A stretch of 64,000 bases of DNA from positions 1 to 64,000 of the forward strand of contig JAJYLN010000009.1 of the NCBI GenBank assembly GCA_021787665.1, read 5' to 3'. Position numbers and translations under genes: made by a program. The stretch is from a bacterium. Its GTDB lineage: Bacteria; JAMCPX01. Position 1 is the stretch's first letter; each line of letters starts with the position of its first letter. Positions 54,134 through 62,968 of this stretch are shown here, in pieces. The notes under the pieces are model-generated. The model worked only from the letters and a program-made list of their open reading frames with translations, was not told the DNA's origin and ran no database searches.

Positions 54134-54895
54134 TTACCGAACGCGTGGGAGGTCCGCTTCCTCCGTTCGTGGCTTGTCAGGACGGGAATGGGCAGCGCTG
54201 GCAGGCATGTCCCTGAGGACCTTCGTCACCTGCCGGGGAGGCAGGAGGGCCTTGACCCTCTCGAGCCCCTTGCTCAGGACGACATCCGCATGGGCGATAT
54301 CGTGGATGTCGGTGGCCAGTATATCGATGATGCCGGCGTTCAAAATCCTGCCGGCGGCCTTCATGACGTCGAACCCGTATATGCCGATCAGACTGCCTAT
54401 GTTCATCTGGAGCAGGAAGCCGGCCTGTTTGAATAGGTATGCCTTGTTCGGATCCTGCACGACGTCAGCGTACCGCTCCACATGCGCGATTATACAGCGC
54501 AGGCCGGACCTGCGGAGCGCAGATAGGTGCAGGGAAACCTCTCCGATGAACGGTATTTCCACCAGAAAGGTGTCCGAGTCACCGAGCGGTATGAAATAGT
54601 CGGACGCTTCTCCTCTGTCGAGTGTAGCGTCGAAATAGTTCTCCGCGCCGGGGAGGATCGAGTAGCCAGTCAGCATGTCGCCGGCCTTTTCTGTTATGCC
54701 CCGTATCCTCTCCCTGCATCTGGAAAGCAGTGCCCCCCTGTCATTTCCGGGCATGTTGTGCGGCGTGGCAAAGGATACTGAAAAGCCGGCAACCGCAAGC
54801 GCCTTCATCATCCGGACGGATTCCTCGACGGTGCCGGCGCCGTCATCGACGTCGTAGAGGATATGGGAGTGTATGTCGATGTACCCTTTGTTCAT
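54134..54895 (-). CDS. CpsB/CapC-type PHP tyrosine phosphatase
   Basis: A 253-residue manganese-dependent protein tyrosine phosphatase of the PHP superfamily that acts on bacterial tyrosine kinases of capsule and EPS synthesis. The metal motif DIHSHILYDVDDG is at residues 7-19, TPHNM near 45, and HVERYADV near 137; the late DIHDIAHAD motif completes the site. No tyrosine kinase or capsule gene is adjacent, so its substrate is not local. It converges on the MerR gene with a four-base gap. Confidence 0.85.
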   Translation of the reverse strand: MNKGYIDIHSHILYDVDDGAGTVEESVRMMKALAVAGFSVSFATPHNMPGNDRGALLSRCRERIRGITEKAGDMLTGYSILPGAENYFDATLDRGEASDYFIPLGDSDTFLVEIPFIGEVSLHLSALRRSGLRCIIAHVERYADVVQDPNKAYLFKQAGFLLQMNIGSLIGIYGFDVMKAAGRILNAGIIDILATDIHDIAHADVVLSKGLERVKALLPPRQVTKVLRDMPASAAHSRPDKPRTEEADLPRVR

Positions 54896-54925
54896 AGGTT
54901 TCTCGGACGGGTCGTTCCTGGCGGT

Positions 54926-55582
54926 CTACGAGATCGTTTTCTGCTCTTTCGGCATGACGATGTCCGCCTCGGTGCAGGCCAGTACGTCCTTTGCGGACAC
55001 GCCGGGAGCCAGTTCCTTCAGGACCAGTCCTTTCTCGGTTACTTCGAGCACACAGAGGTTCGTGATGATCATAGAGACGCAACGGAAACCGGTAACAGGG
55101 TAGGTCAGCGACTTCACGATCTTCGGTCTGCCGTCCTTCGTCGTGTGCATCATCATGACGATGATCTTCCCGATGCCTACGACGATGTCCATCGCGCCGC
55201 CCACGCTGGGCATCATACCCTGCGCAGTCCAGTTCGCGAGGTCACCGTTCCCGGACACCTGATAGGCACCCATGATCGCGAGGTCAATGTGCCCGCCCCT
55301 GATCATCGCGAAGGAGACGTCGCTCGGGAAAAAGCTCGCCCCCTTGACATAGGTGACGGGTTGCTTGGCAGCATCCACGAGGTCTGGGTGAGCCTCGCCC
55401 TTTCTGGCAAAGCCGCCCATGCCGAGGAGGCCGTTCTCCGTATGGAAGAAAACCGTTTTATCCGATGGGACAAAATCGAGCACGAGCGTGGGCATGCCTA
55501 TGCCGAGGTTTACGCAGAAGCCGTCCCGGATTTCCATGGCGGCCCTCCGTGCCATATCCTTCTCACTCATACCAGCGATCAT
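54926..55582 (-). CDS. 3-oxoacid CoA-transferase subunit B
   Basis: A 218-residue beta subunit that carries the catalytic glutamate: Glu 49 in FFHTENGLLGMGG forms the acyl-glutamyl-CoA intermediate. The early VNLGIGMPTLV motif binds CoA. It overlaps the alpha subunit gene by 20 bases. The start ATG at 55582 has a GGGGGAG site four bases upstream; the ATG four codons later is also possible. Succinyl-CoA:acetoacetate or a similar 3-oxoacid specificity is likely, though butyrate-acetoacetate transferase cannot be excluded. Confidence 0.9.
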   Translation of the reverse strand: MIAGMSEKDMARRAAMEIRDGFCVNLGIGMPTLVLDFVPSDKTVFFHTENGLLGMGGFARKGEAHPDLVDAAKQPVTYVKGASFFPSDVSFAMIRGGHIDLAIMGAYQVSGNGDLANWTAQGMMPSVGGAMDIVVGIGKIIVMMMHTTKDGRPKIVKSLTYPVTGFRCVSMIITNLCVLEVTEKGLVLKELAPGVSAKDVLACTEADIVMPKEQKTIS

Positions 55583-56252
55583 ACCGCTCCCCCTTTACGA
55601 CCCTGTCCACGAATATCCCCGGCGTGTGTATCGTGTTTGGGTCTATATCCCCTGCGCCGGCGACCTCCTCGACCTCAGCGACCGTGATATCGGCAGCCAT
55701 CGCCATGAGCGGATTGAAGTTTGCGCCGGTGTAACGGTACACGAGATTTCCGTACACATCGCCCCGGTACGCCTTTACGAAGGCGAAGTCTGCGCCGAGC
55801 GGCTGTTCCAGTATGTACCGGGCCCCCTGGATGGTGCGGGTCTCTTTGCCGCTGCCAAGCAGGGTACCAGCACCCGTCCTCACATAGAAACCGCCTATGC
55901 CGGCGCCCTTTGCACGTATACGCTCGGCAAGCGTGCCCTGGGGAACCAGCTCGAGTTCCACCTTGCCCTGCTCATAGAGCTCCTTGAACGACTTCGTTGC
56001 TGTCGGGAACGAGCCTATGAACTTTCTGACTCTGCCGGCCTTGAAGAGTATGGCAAGGCCGTACTCGGTGTCCCCGAGCCGTGAGCCCGGGTTGTTGCTG
56101 ATGACCGTGATGTCCCTCGTACCCTGCTCATACAGAGCGCGTATCAGGTTCTGGGGAATGCCGGACAGGCCGAACCCGCCGAACATGATCACGGCGCCGT
56201 CCTTCACATCGCGTATCGCCTCGAGGGACTCCCTGTATATTTTATTCACCAT
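55563..56252 (-). CDS. 3-oxoacid CoA-transferase subunit A
   Basis: A 229-residue alpha subunit of a two-gene CoA-transferase. The GGFGLSGIPQNLIRAL motif at about residues 25-40 is the diagnostic CoA-transferase 1 signature, followed by the NNPG and GGFYVRTGAGT motifs. It is the first gene of the pair and has a 20-base overlap with subunit B. With the acyl-CoA dehydrogenase and mutase elsewhere in the window it fits a cell that handles short acyl-CoAs. Confidence 0.9.
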   Translation of the reverse strand: MVNKIYRESLEAIRDVKDGAVIMFGGFGLSGIPQNLIRALYEQGTRDITVISNNPGSRLGDTEYGLAILFKAGRVRKFIGSFPTATKSFKELYEQGKVELELVPQGTLAERIRAKGAGIGGFYVRTGAGTLLGSGKETRTIQGARYILEQPLGADFAFVKAYRGDVYGNLVYRYTGANFNPLMAMAADITVAEVEEVAGAGDIDPNTIHTPGIFVDRVVKGERYDRWYE

Positions 56253-56349
56253 GGTATCGAGACCCTAATATAGAAATCAGGGAATTGCAACCTTGGACGG
56301 TATGATCTTGCTCATACACTTTCGGTGGACCGGTGCTTAGTATAATAGT

Positions 56350-57687
56350 ATGAGGCTTGCGACGGACAGATCCCCGGGGCTCACGATACCGTTCAGGTAC
56401 CTGTTCACGGGTGTGGCGGTGCTTTTGCTGGTATCCGCCGGCATCGTACTCCATGCGCAGGCGCTGACAGGATATTTCTTCAGGTCGCCGGTGTTTCTGG
56501 CGCTGACCCACCTCATCACCCTGGGCTGGATAACCCTGACGATCATGGGTGCGATGTTCCAGTTGGTCCCGGTGGTGACCGAAAAAGCGCTGTTCAGCGA
56601 GAGGGTCGCGCGGGCAGTCTATTACCTGTACCTCGTGGGGCTTGTGCTGCTGGTACGGGCGTTCGTCTCGGATACCAGTGCCGGCATGGGCGCTGGTATC
56701 GTAAGCGCTGCCATAGTCCTGTTCCTCTCGGATATTGCGGTAACGATGTTCCGGCGTGCCGGCCAGGGCCCTGCGGTGACCGGAGCGGTGGTTCCTTCGG
56801 GAGTCCATCAGGGAGCGGTGAGCGGTACAGGGCGGGCAGACCTGGCGGTCTGGTATGTCAGGGCAGCGATGGTCTTTCTCCTCATGACAGTCGTCATGGG
56901 GTCCCTTGCAGCGGCGGGCCTGCACAGGCATATCGTGGACAATCCTCTTGCACTGTTATCAATGCATATGACCATCGCGGGCATAGGATGGGTCTGCTTC
57001 GCCGTGATCGGCTTCTCGTTCAGGCTCGTACCCATGTTTGTCCTTTCCCACGGCTACGATGAGACCTACGGCTGGACTTCCTTTGCCATGCTCCTGACCG
57101 GGCTCGTTTTGCTTGTCCTCCATTTCACCCTTGAACTGGTTGTCCCCGGCTTCTGGCCCGATGGAACCAGCTGGCTCGGCCTGGCGGGCGCCATGGCCAT
57201 TCTCGCAGGGATCGTGGGCTATACACTCCAGATGCGCGTGATCTTCAGAAACAGAGTCCGCAGGCAGATCGAGCCTGCCCTGTGGTTCACGATCTGTGCG
57301 ACGGCCTATTTCGTCATTGCGGGTGCGGCCCTCGTATGGATGTTTGCGTTCCGTTACCCCATCAGGCTCGGTTCGGTAACGGTCATTGCGGGACTGTTCG
57401 GCTTTGCTGGCATGTACATCATAGGCATGATGCACAAGATCGTGCCGTTCCTGCACTGGTACAATAAGTACAGCTCGGGGATAGGGACCCGGGAGGTGCC
57501 CATGACAAGGGACATGATAAGCGGGCCGCTGACATGGGTGCAGTTGTTCGTCTTCAATGCGGGCATGGTGCTTCTCGCTTCCGGTATACTCACCGGCACA
57601 GGCAGCGTCATCCTTGTCTCGGGCGTCCTGCTGTTTTCCGGGTCCCTGATGTTTGCATGGAATATGGTCAATGTCTTGAGAACGTAA
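56350..57687 (+). CDS. polytopic membrane protein, heme-copper oxidase subunit I/NnrS-like
   Basis: A 445-residue protein with about twelve membrane helices. The repeated pattern His-(L/M)-hydrophobic-Gly-W (LTHLITLGWITLTIMGA near residue 55, MHMTIAGIGWVCF near 210) and a late GMMHKIVPFLHWYNKY motif resemble proteins loosely related to cytochrome oxidase subunit I and NnrS. Several conserved His could bind heme or copper, but a full heme-copper site is not shown. It leads a small operon with DUF59 and DUF1858-DUF2249 proteins, a grouping seen in nitric oxide and oxygen respiration contexts. Confidence 0.7.
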   Translation: MRLATDRSPGLTIPFRYLFTGVAVLLLVSAGIVLHAQALTGYFFRSPVFLALTHLITLGWITLTIMGAMFQLVPVVTEKALFSERVARAVYYLYLVGLVLLVRAFVSDTSAGMGAGIVSAAIVLFLSDIAVTMFRRAGQGPAVTGAVVPSGVHQGAVSGTGRADLAVWYVRAAMVFLLMTVVMGSLAAAGLHRHIVDNPLALLSMHMTIAGIGWVCFAVIGFSFRLVPMFVLSHGYDETYGWTSFAMLLTGLVLLVLHFTLELVVPGFWPDGTSWLGLAGAMAILAGIVGYTLQMRVIFRNRVRRQIEPALWFTICATAYFVIAGAALVWMFAFRYPIRLGSVTVIAGLFGFAGMYIIGMMHKIVPFLHWYNKYSSGIGTREVPMTRDMISGPLTWVQLFVFNAGMVLLASGILTGTGSVILVSGVLLFSGSLMFAWNMVNVLRT

Positions 57688-57700
57688 AAAGGAGGAAGCC

Positions 57701-58000
57701 ATGGTCACGCAACAGGAAGTCATGAAGGCGCTCGAGGCCGTGATAGACCCGGAACTCGGGCTCAATATCGTGGAGATGGGGCTGGTCTATGGCGTGAAGG
57801 TGGAGAACGACCAGGTCCACGTGAGCATGACGCTGTCCGCGCGGGCGTGCCCGCTGCACGGAAGCATGCTCAGCGGTGCCGAAAACGTGATCAAGAGGAT
57901 GGACGGCGTGAAGGCCGTGGTCGTGGAGCTTGTCTGGGACCCGCCCTGGACACCGGACATGATAGCCCCTGAGACGAGGAAGCGCATGGGGTTCAGATGA
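57701..58000 (+). CDS. DUF59/MIP18-family metal-sulfur cluster protein
   Basis: A 99-residue protein of the SufT/PaaD-like family, used in Fe-S cluster assembly and some oxygenase complexes. The hallmark DPELGLNIVEMGLVY stretch is at about residues 17-31 and the conserved Cys lies in ARACPLHGSML near residue 49. The start has an AAAAGGAGGAAG site, 13 bases after the membrane protein. It overlaps the next gene by four bases, so the three are one operon. Confidence 0.9.
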   Translation: MVTQQEVMKALEAVIDPELGLNIVEMGLVYGVKVENDQVHVSMTLSARACPLHGSMLSGAENVIKRMDGVKAVVVELVWDPPWTPDMIAPETRKRMGFR

Positions 58001-58806
58001 AGATAACGCCTCAGACGAGGATAGCGGACATGATCAGGGCATACCCGGTGCTGATCGACGTCCTTGTAACTTACCATGATCGCTTCAAGTTGCTGAAGAA
58101 CCCGGTGATGAGGCGGACCTTTGCGCGATTTGCCACGGTCAGGCATGCCGCAAGGGTCGCCGGCGTCAACCTCACCGAGCTCGTACAGCTCCTGAACAAC
58201 AGCATAGGGGAAAAGGTATCGGATGAGGTTAGTGCCGGTGTGGATAGCTCTCCTCAAGAGGGAAGACCGCCGGCCGGTATACCGATAAAGGCGATGATAG
58301 AAAGGGAGCGCATAAAGGTCACGGGCCTCGATGTCCGGTCGATCATACGAAGCGGCGGGGAGCCGTTCAACATGGTCATGCAGACCGCGGCAAGGGTAAA
58401 GCAGGGAGAAGCCATGGTGCTCGATGCCCCGTTCGAGCCGGCGCCCCTGTATGACGTGCTCCGGAGAAAAGGCTTCGAGTACCAGACAGAGGTGCTGGAT
58501 GCCAATCATTACCGGGTATGGTTTTACAGAACGACAAACGCCGGGACCATGCAGCCGGGTCATGACGTTGCAGAAAGGCTCAGGGAAGAGGACGACACGG
58601 TGTACCTCGACGTCAGGGGGCTCGAGCCGCCGGGACCGATGGCGCTCGTGCTCGAGACGATGGCAGGGCTCGATCCTTCGAAGAGGCTCGTGGTACAGCA
58701 CGAGCGTGTCCCGGTGTTCCTGTATCGGAAGCTTGACGAGCGCGGGTATAGGCATGAGACGAAGGAGCGCGGTCCTCACGACGTGCAGATTATCATAAGG
58801 AAATAA
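57997..58806 (+). CDS. DUF1858-DUF2249 domain protein
   Basis: A 269-residue protein with three parts: a DUF1858 domain (residues 1 to about 72, TRIADMIRAYP), a first DUF2249 domain (about 105-180, LDVRSIIRSGGEPFNM) and a second DUF2249 domain (about 202-268, LDVRGLEPPGPMALVL). DUF2249 resembles the TusA sulfur-carrier fold but without the Cys in the first strand here. Similar proteins travel with nitric oxide reductase and hemerythrin genes. It is coupled to the DUF59 gene. Confidence 0.85.
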   Translation: MKITPQTRIADMIRAYPVLIDVLVTYHDRFKLLKNPVMRRTFARFATVRHAARVAGVNLTELVQLLNNSIGEKVSDEVSAGVDSSPQEGRPPAGIPIKAMIERERIKVTGLDVRSIIRSGGEPFNMVMQTAARVKQGEAMVLDAPFEPAPLYDVLRRKGFEYQTEVLDANHYRVWFYRTTNAGTMQPGHDVAERLREEDDTVYLDVRGLEPPGPMALVLETMAGLDPSKRLVVQHERVPVFLYRKLDERGYRHETKERGPHDVQIIIRK

Positions 58807-58813
58807 GGGGAGG

Positions 58814-58831
58814 ACGGTCTCTGAAGACCGT
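58814..58831 (+). other. hairpin after DUF1858-DUF2249 gene
   Basis: A perfect 7-bp inverted repeat ACGGTCT/AGACCGT with loop CTGA, starting eight bases after the stop codon. There is no T-run, so termination is uncertain. The rest of the gap to hemE (to 58965) shows no further gene. Confidence 0.4.
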
Positions 58832-58965
58832 AGGTAGTGTCTCCTTTCATCTGTATATACGACGCCCGGGAAGAAAGCCTGGGGTACTACAACGACAGCG
58901 AGCAGTACGAGTGACTCGATAGAAGGTGCGAGCCCGGGGAACGGTGAATCTTAGCGGTGCAGTCT

Positions 58966-60012
58966 CTATCGTTCCGACAGCTCGTGGATGAGTTCTACCA
59001 GGGCCTTGACGTGCGATTCCGGCGTTGTCGGAAGCACACCGTGGCCGAGGTTGAAGATATGGCCGTTCCGTCCGGCCGTCATGCCGAGGATGGTCTTAAC
59101 CTGCCTCTTTATCTCGTCGGTCCGGGCGAAAAGCACCGCTGGGTCGAGATTGCCCTGGATGGCCTTGCTGTGTCCGATGAGTTCCCATGCCTGGTCGATG
59201 CGGATACGCCAGTCGACACCTATGACATCGCCGCCGGAACTGCTCATGAGCCGGAGCAGACCGGCATTGTCGGTCGCAAAGTTTATGACCGGGGCACGGT
59301 ACTTCTTCAGACCGTTGAGTATTCTCGTATTAAAGGGCATGACGTACGCTTCATAGTCAGGGGGGCTCAGACAGCCTGCCCAAGAGTCGAAAAGCTGTAC
59401 AGCGTCAGCGCCGGCCTCTATCTGCGCGCCCAGGTAAAGCAGAACGGTCTCCGAGAGTCTCGTCATCAGCTTGTTCCATGCGCCGGGGGCCCGGAGCATC
59501 ATCGCCTTTGTGGTGAGGTAATTTTGGGAATGGCCACCCTCGACGAGGTAGCTCGCCAGAGTAAACGGGGCGCCGGAGAACCCTATAAGGGGCGTTTCCG
59601 TGCCCAGGGCCCGCTTTACGAGCTTTATCGCGGAGAGCACATAGTCCAGGGACTCGTGCGGGTCTGTGGTCTTCAGTGCGTCTATATGCCGCAGGGTTCT
59701 GATTGGCCGGTGGATGACCGGGCCATTCTGCTCGGTGAAGCCGAAGCCCACTCCCATGCCTTCGAGTGGGAGCAGGATATCGGCAAAGATGATGGCTGCA
59801 TCGACGCAGAGCCTCTCGACCGGCAGCAAGGTCACCGTGGCGGCCGTGTCAGGGTCCTTGCACATCTCTATGAACGAGTGCCGGGCCCGTATCTTCCTGT
59901 ATGACTGCATGAACCTGCCTGCCTGGCGCATGATCCATACGGGGGTCATGTCCACGGGCAGCCTCCTGCACGCGTTCATGAACCTCTGTTTTCTGGTCAT
60001 TTTTTCTCTCAT
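58966..60012 (-). CDS. hemE: uroporphyrinogen decarboxylase
   Basis: A 348-residue enzyme that decarboxylates uroporphyrinogen III to coproporphyrinogen III in heme synthesis. The signature PVWIMRQAGRFMQSYR (about residues 21-36, with the substrate-binding Arg) and the later FSGAPFTLASYL motif are present, as is the NLGHGVLPTTP end motif. Length is normal. It stands alone as the only tetrapyrrole gene here. The oxidase-like operon upstream on the opposite strand hints at a heme-using neighbourhood, but this is weak. Confidence 0.95.
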   Translation of the reverse strand: MREKMTRKQRFMNACRRLPVDMTPVWIMRQAGRFMQSYRKIRARHSFIEMCKDPDTAATVTLLPVERLCVDAAIIFADILLPLEGMGVGFGFTEQNGPVIHRPIRTLRHIDALKTTDPHESLDYVLSAIKLVKRALGTETPLIGFSGAPFTLASYLVEGGHSQNYLTTKAMMLRAPGAWNKLMTRLSETVLLYLGAQIEAGADAVQLFDSWAGCLSPPDYEAYVMPFNTRILNGLKKYRAPVINFATDNAGLLRLMSSSGGDVIGVDWRIRIDQAWELIGHSKAIQGNLDPAVLFARTDEIKRQVKTILGMTAGRNGHIFNLGHGVLPTTPESHVKALVELIHELSER

Positions 60013-60052
60013 GGATACGGTGACCGTAGCAGATTATAGAAGGGAAAACAAT

Positions 60053-60310
60053 TCAATTCACTGCATGTAAAGCCAGCCGGTTGCCTTCGCAATCGACGAA
60101 GACACCGATATATCCTGCGATTATCTTAGTTCTTGGCAATAATGTTTTTCCGCCATGAGCTTCTATTCTGTCGATTACCTCCTGGATCGAGGGATTAGCA
60201 TTGAGGTAAATGAGTACCCCTTCCATTGGCGGATTTATTGGATTCGTTCCTGACCGACCAGAAACATTCGACATAATATAGGAGTTTATCGCCAGGATTT
60301 CGCTTTTCAT
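60053..60310 (-). pseudogene. 5-prime-truncated VOC (glyoxalase/bleomycin-resistance) gene
   Basis: The 85-residue frame matches the C-terminal half of the vicinal oxygen chelate family: EGVLIYLNANPS, then DRIEAHGGKTLLPRT, then GVFVDCEGNRLALH. The N-terminal half, with the first metal-binding His and the FY-x-x-x-F-G-W block, is missing. The upstream DNA soon runs into the end of the ABC ATPase gene. It lacks a good ribosome-binding site. It is therefore best treated as a remnant of a full-length VOC gene. Confidence 0.7.
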
Positions 60311-60346
60311 AGATAACGTTTCGTACGCTCTTCATGTATCCGCACG

Positions 60347-61333
60347 TCAAGACACGTTCAGCGGATGGATACACCGCGCGGTGTGGCCGGGCGTGTACTC
60401 CGTAAGGTCCGGGTCTCTGTCGAGGCATTCCTTTGTCCTGTAGGCACAACGGTCATAGAACCTGCACCCCACGTAATGGTCGTAGTGCGGTCTCACACTG
60501 CCCGGTATTGCCGAGAGCCTCTGCGGCGAGTTAGATGCTATGTCCGTCAGCTCCGGTATAGCCATGAGCAGCGCCTTCGTGTAGGGGTGGTGGGGCCTCG
60601 AGAAAACCTCGTCTGTCCTTGCCTGTTCGACGATCACGCCGCCGTACATGACGATGAGCCTGTCCACGAGCTCCTCCGTGACACCTAAGTCGTGGGTGAT
60701 GAGCAGCAGGGTGAGGTCGTAGTGTTTCTTCTCGTACTTGAGCAGGTCCAGGATCTGCGCCTGAATAGTGACATCGAGGGCAGTTGTTGGCTCATCCGCG
60801 ATGACCAGGGATGGCTTATGTACCAGGGCGATCGCAAGCATCACCCGCTGCCTCATACCTCCGCTGAGCTCGTGGGGATATTTGTGCCGGGTCTGCGCCG
60901 GCTCCGGCAGTCCGACATCTTCGAACATGGTCAGTACGAGCTGCTCCAGTTCCGGGCGCTTGATGCCAGGGGTATGTGCCCTGACTGCTTCAGAGATCTG
61001 GTATCCGACCGTAAACAGAGGGTCAAGCGATGCAAGGGGGTCCTGAAACACCATGGATATATGTTTTCCCCTGATCCGCCTTAGTGTCCTGTCCGGAAGA
61101 GAGAGAAGTTCTGTGTCGCCGAACTTGACGCTCCCGGAGTCGTAGAGGGCGTTGGAGGGCAGCAGTTTGAGGATCGACAGCCCCAGGGTCGTCTTGCCGC
61201 TCCCGCTCTCTCCCACGATACCGGTGCTCTCGCCACGGTCTATGGAAAGGGATATCCCGTCGAGGGCCTTGTGGACGCCTTCAGCGGTTGCGTAGGAGAC
61301 CGTCAGGTCATATATGTCGAGCAAGTGTGACAC
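60347..61333 (-). CDS. oligopeptide/dipeptide ABC transporter ATPase (DppD/OppD-like)
   Basis: A 328-residue ATPase. Walker A GESGSGKTTL is at about residues 40-49, the signature LSGGMRQRVML near 157, and Walker B VIADEPTTALD near 177. The C-terminal oligopeptide-transporter extension has HHPYTKALL and four Cys (in VGCRFYDRCAYRTKEC and ARC) that match the [4Fe-4S]-binding tail known for DppD. No permease or binding-protein gene is adjacent, so it is an orphan in this window. The rest of the operon may lie elsewhere. Confidence 0.9.
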   Translation of the reverse strand: MSHLLDIYDLTVSYATAEGVHKALDGISLSIDRGESTGIVGESGSGKTTLGLSILKLLPSNALYDSGSVKFGDTELLSLPDRTLRRIRGKHISMVFQDPLASLDPLFTVGYQISEAVRAHTPGIKRPELEQLVLTMFEDVGLPEPAQTRHKYPHELSGGMRQRVMLAIALVHKPSLVIADEPTTALDVTIQAQILDLLKYEKKHYDLTLLLITHDLGVTEELVDRLIVMYGGVIVEQARTDEVFSRPHHPYTKALLMAIPELTDIASNSPQRLSAIPGSVRPHYDHYVGCRFYDRCAYRTKECLDRDPDLTEYTPGHTARCIHPLNVS

Positions 61334-61394
61334 GGGCCTTGCTTTTCGTGGCTCTGTTTATAGGTAATAACTCGAGCATGCCGAGTCCTCAACA

Positions 61395-62639
61395 TCACCG
61401 TACCACCTGCGGAGCTGTTTTGTCGCGGTGTCGTTCGGGACGGTCCTTACGCCTGTCCTTGTATATCTGCAGGAAAAGCTTGCTCATCTTCACGGACTGC
61501 GATTCAGGTGCATAAAAGCTATCCCACGCGTCGAAGTACAGCTTCTGGAGGGTCTCCGGCTTCATCAGGCGCGGCTGAAAGACCACCGTCGATGCATTAT
61601 AATGGTTCCAGTCCGTATCGAATATCCTGCCCTCAGCGTTCATCTGCTCGTAGACCTGCGTGCCCGGGAATGGCGTGAGCACGGTAAACTCTGCGAGATC
61701 GAGCTCTACGGTGAGGAGGAAATCGATGAACCTTTTGATGAAGTCTTCGGTATGCTCGTCCATGCCCAGAAGGATGGTGCCTTCCACACCGATGCCGTGA
61801 TCATGGTACATCTTTATCCTGTCTCTGATCTTGTCCGAGATGGTGTATATGGCATGATAGACATACCAGCACCCGGCTTTCCGCGCCAGTTCCAGGACCT
61901 CTGGTGTCGGAGATAGGGGGTGCGACACCCATCGCTTCCCCATGCCCGCCATCGAACGAAATACCTTTTTCTCCCATTCCACATTTTGTTCCAGGGAGTT
62001 GTCCACGATGAACAGGAGGTCAGAGCTGCTTTCCATGTCCGCGATGACGTGCTCGATCGGACGCATGCGGTGGATGCGCCCGCCCAGATACGGGACACAG
62101 CACGGATAACAATTAAAGCGGCAACCCCGTGATGTCTGGACAAGGTCAACCAGCTCCCACCCTTTGTATACATAGTCTCTCTTCTTATTATAGAGGTCAC
62201 GTCGGGGGTTCGGTATCCTGGCGATGTCCGGAAATCCGCGCATTGAATACGACTTTTGGAGGCTCCCGTTCCGGAAGTCTTGAACAACCTGTCCTAGCAG
62301 GCCTTCCACCTCGCCGGTAACGATGCTGTCGGCGTGCTGGGCGGCCTCGTCAGGACGTAGAGAGACGTGCAGACCACCGAGAATAACCGTCTTGCCGCGC
62401 TTCCTGAATTCACGGGCTATCTCGTAAGCGCGCGGAGCCTGACAACTCAGCATAATGGATATGCCGATCACGTCGAAGTCTCCCTCGAAATTGACCGGCT
62501 GCACATTTTCGTCGCACACGCTGGCTTCTACATGATCCGGGAGGCTTGCGGCTACGGTTATGATACCCAGCGGAGGCAGGGTGAACGGTGTTTGCGAGGG
62601 CAGTTTCGGCCATCGCGGAAAGATCAAATGGAACTTCAT
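61395..62639 (-). CDS. B12-binding-domain radical SAM protein
   Basis: A 414-residue enzyme with an N-terminal cobalamin-binding-like domain (about 1-125; DVIGISIMLSC and VILGGLHVSL strands) and a radical SAM barrel whose cluster motif CRFNCYPC gives Cys 173, 177 and 180. It is followed by one more Cys (181). It resembles the many uncharacterised lipid or natural-product radical SAM enzymes. It is alone in its transcript unit as far as can be seen. The substrate is unknown; it is the third enzyme of this type in the window. Confidence 0.88.
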   Translation of the reverse strand: MKFHLIFPRWPKLPSQTPFTLPPLGIITVAASLPDHVEASVCDENVQPVNFEGDFDVIGISIMLSCQAPRAYEIAREFRKRGKTVILGGLHVSLRPDEAAQHADSIVTGEVEGLLGQVVQDFRNGSLQKSYSMRGFPDIARIPNPRRDLYNKKRDYVYKGWELVDLVQTSRGCRFNCYPCCVPYLGGRIHRMRPIEHVIADMESSSDLLFIVDNSLEQNVEWEKKVFRSMAGMGKRWVSHPLSPTPEVLELARKAGCWYVYHAIYTISDKIRDRIKMYHDHGIGVEGTILLGMDEHTEDFIKRFIDFLLTVELDLAEFTVLTPFPGTQVYEQMNAEGRIFDTDWNHYNASTVVFQPRLMKPETLQKLYFDAWDSFYAPESQSVKMSKLFLQIYKDRRKDRPERHRDKTAPQVVR

Positions 62640-62968
62640 AGTTTTTATATTCCGTTTCGCTTTTATTTCCTGTGGCTATACCATACTTTTATCCATTATG
62701 GCAAATTATTCAGGATTCTGCAAATAATTATACAAAGAGGATTCGCGTATAGAGCCAACACTCGCAACCCACTGCAAGATTCTCGAAGAATACTCAAATA
62801 AAATGGCTCCATTTTCGGAGTTGCGCCATAGAGCACCATAGAGCATCGTACTTGACTTATAGAGGATACACAATATACTTTGGAATAGTATAGCGATTGA
62901 TGAATCCCGCGAGAGATTTTACAAGCTGCGGCAGCTATCTCGGGGCGGGGTAAAAGGAGGTAGACCAT
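62640..62968. other. 329-base AT-rich intergenic region
   Basis: AT-rich DNA between the radical SAM gene (minus) and a secreted-protein gene (plus). It holds one good plus-strand promoter (next entry) and a strong ribosome-binding site AAAGGAGGT before the plus-strand gene. Frames crossing it have no recognisable product. Confidence 0.45.
62852..62879 (+). promoter_or_regulatory. candidate promoter of secreted-protein gene
   Basis: TTGACT and TATACT are separated by 16 bases and lie about 90 bases before the start codon. This is one of the best sigma-70-like pairs in the window. Confidence 0.55.
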
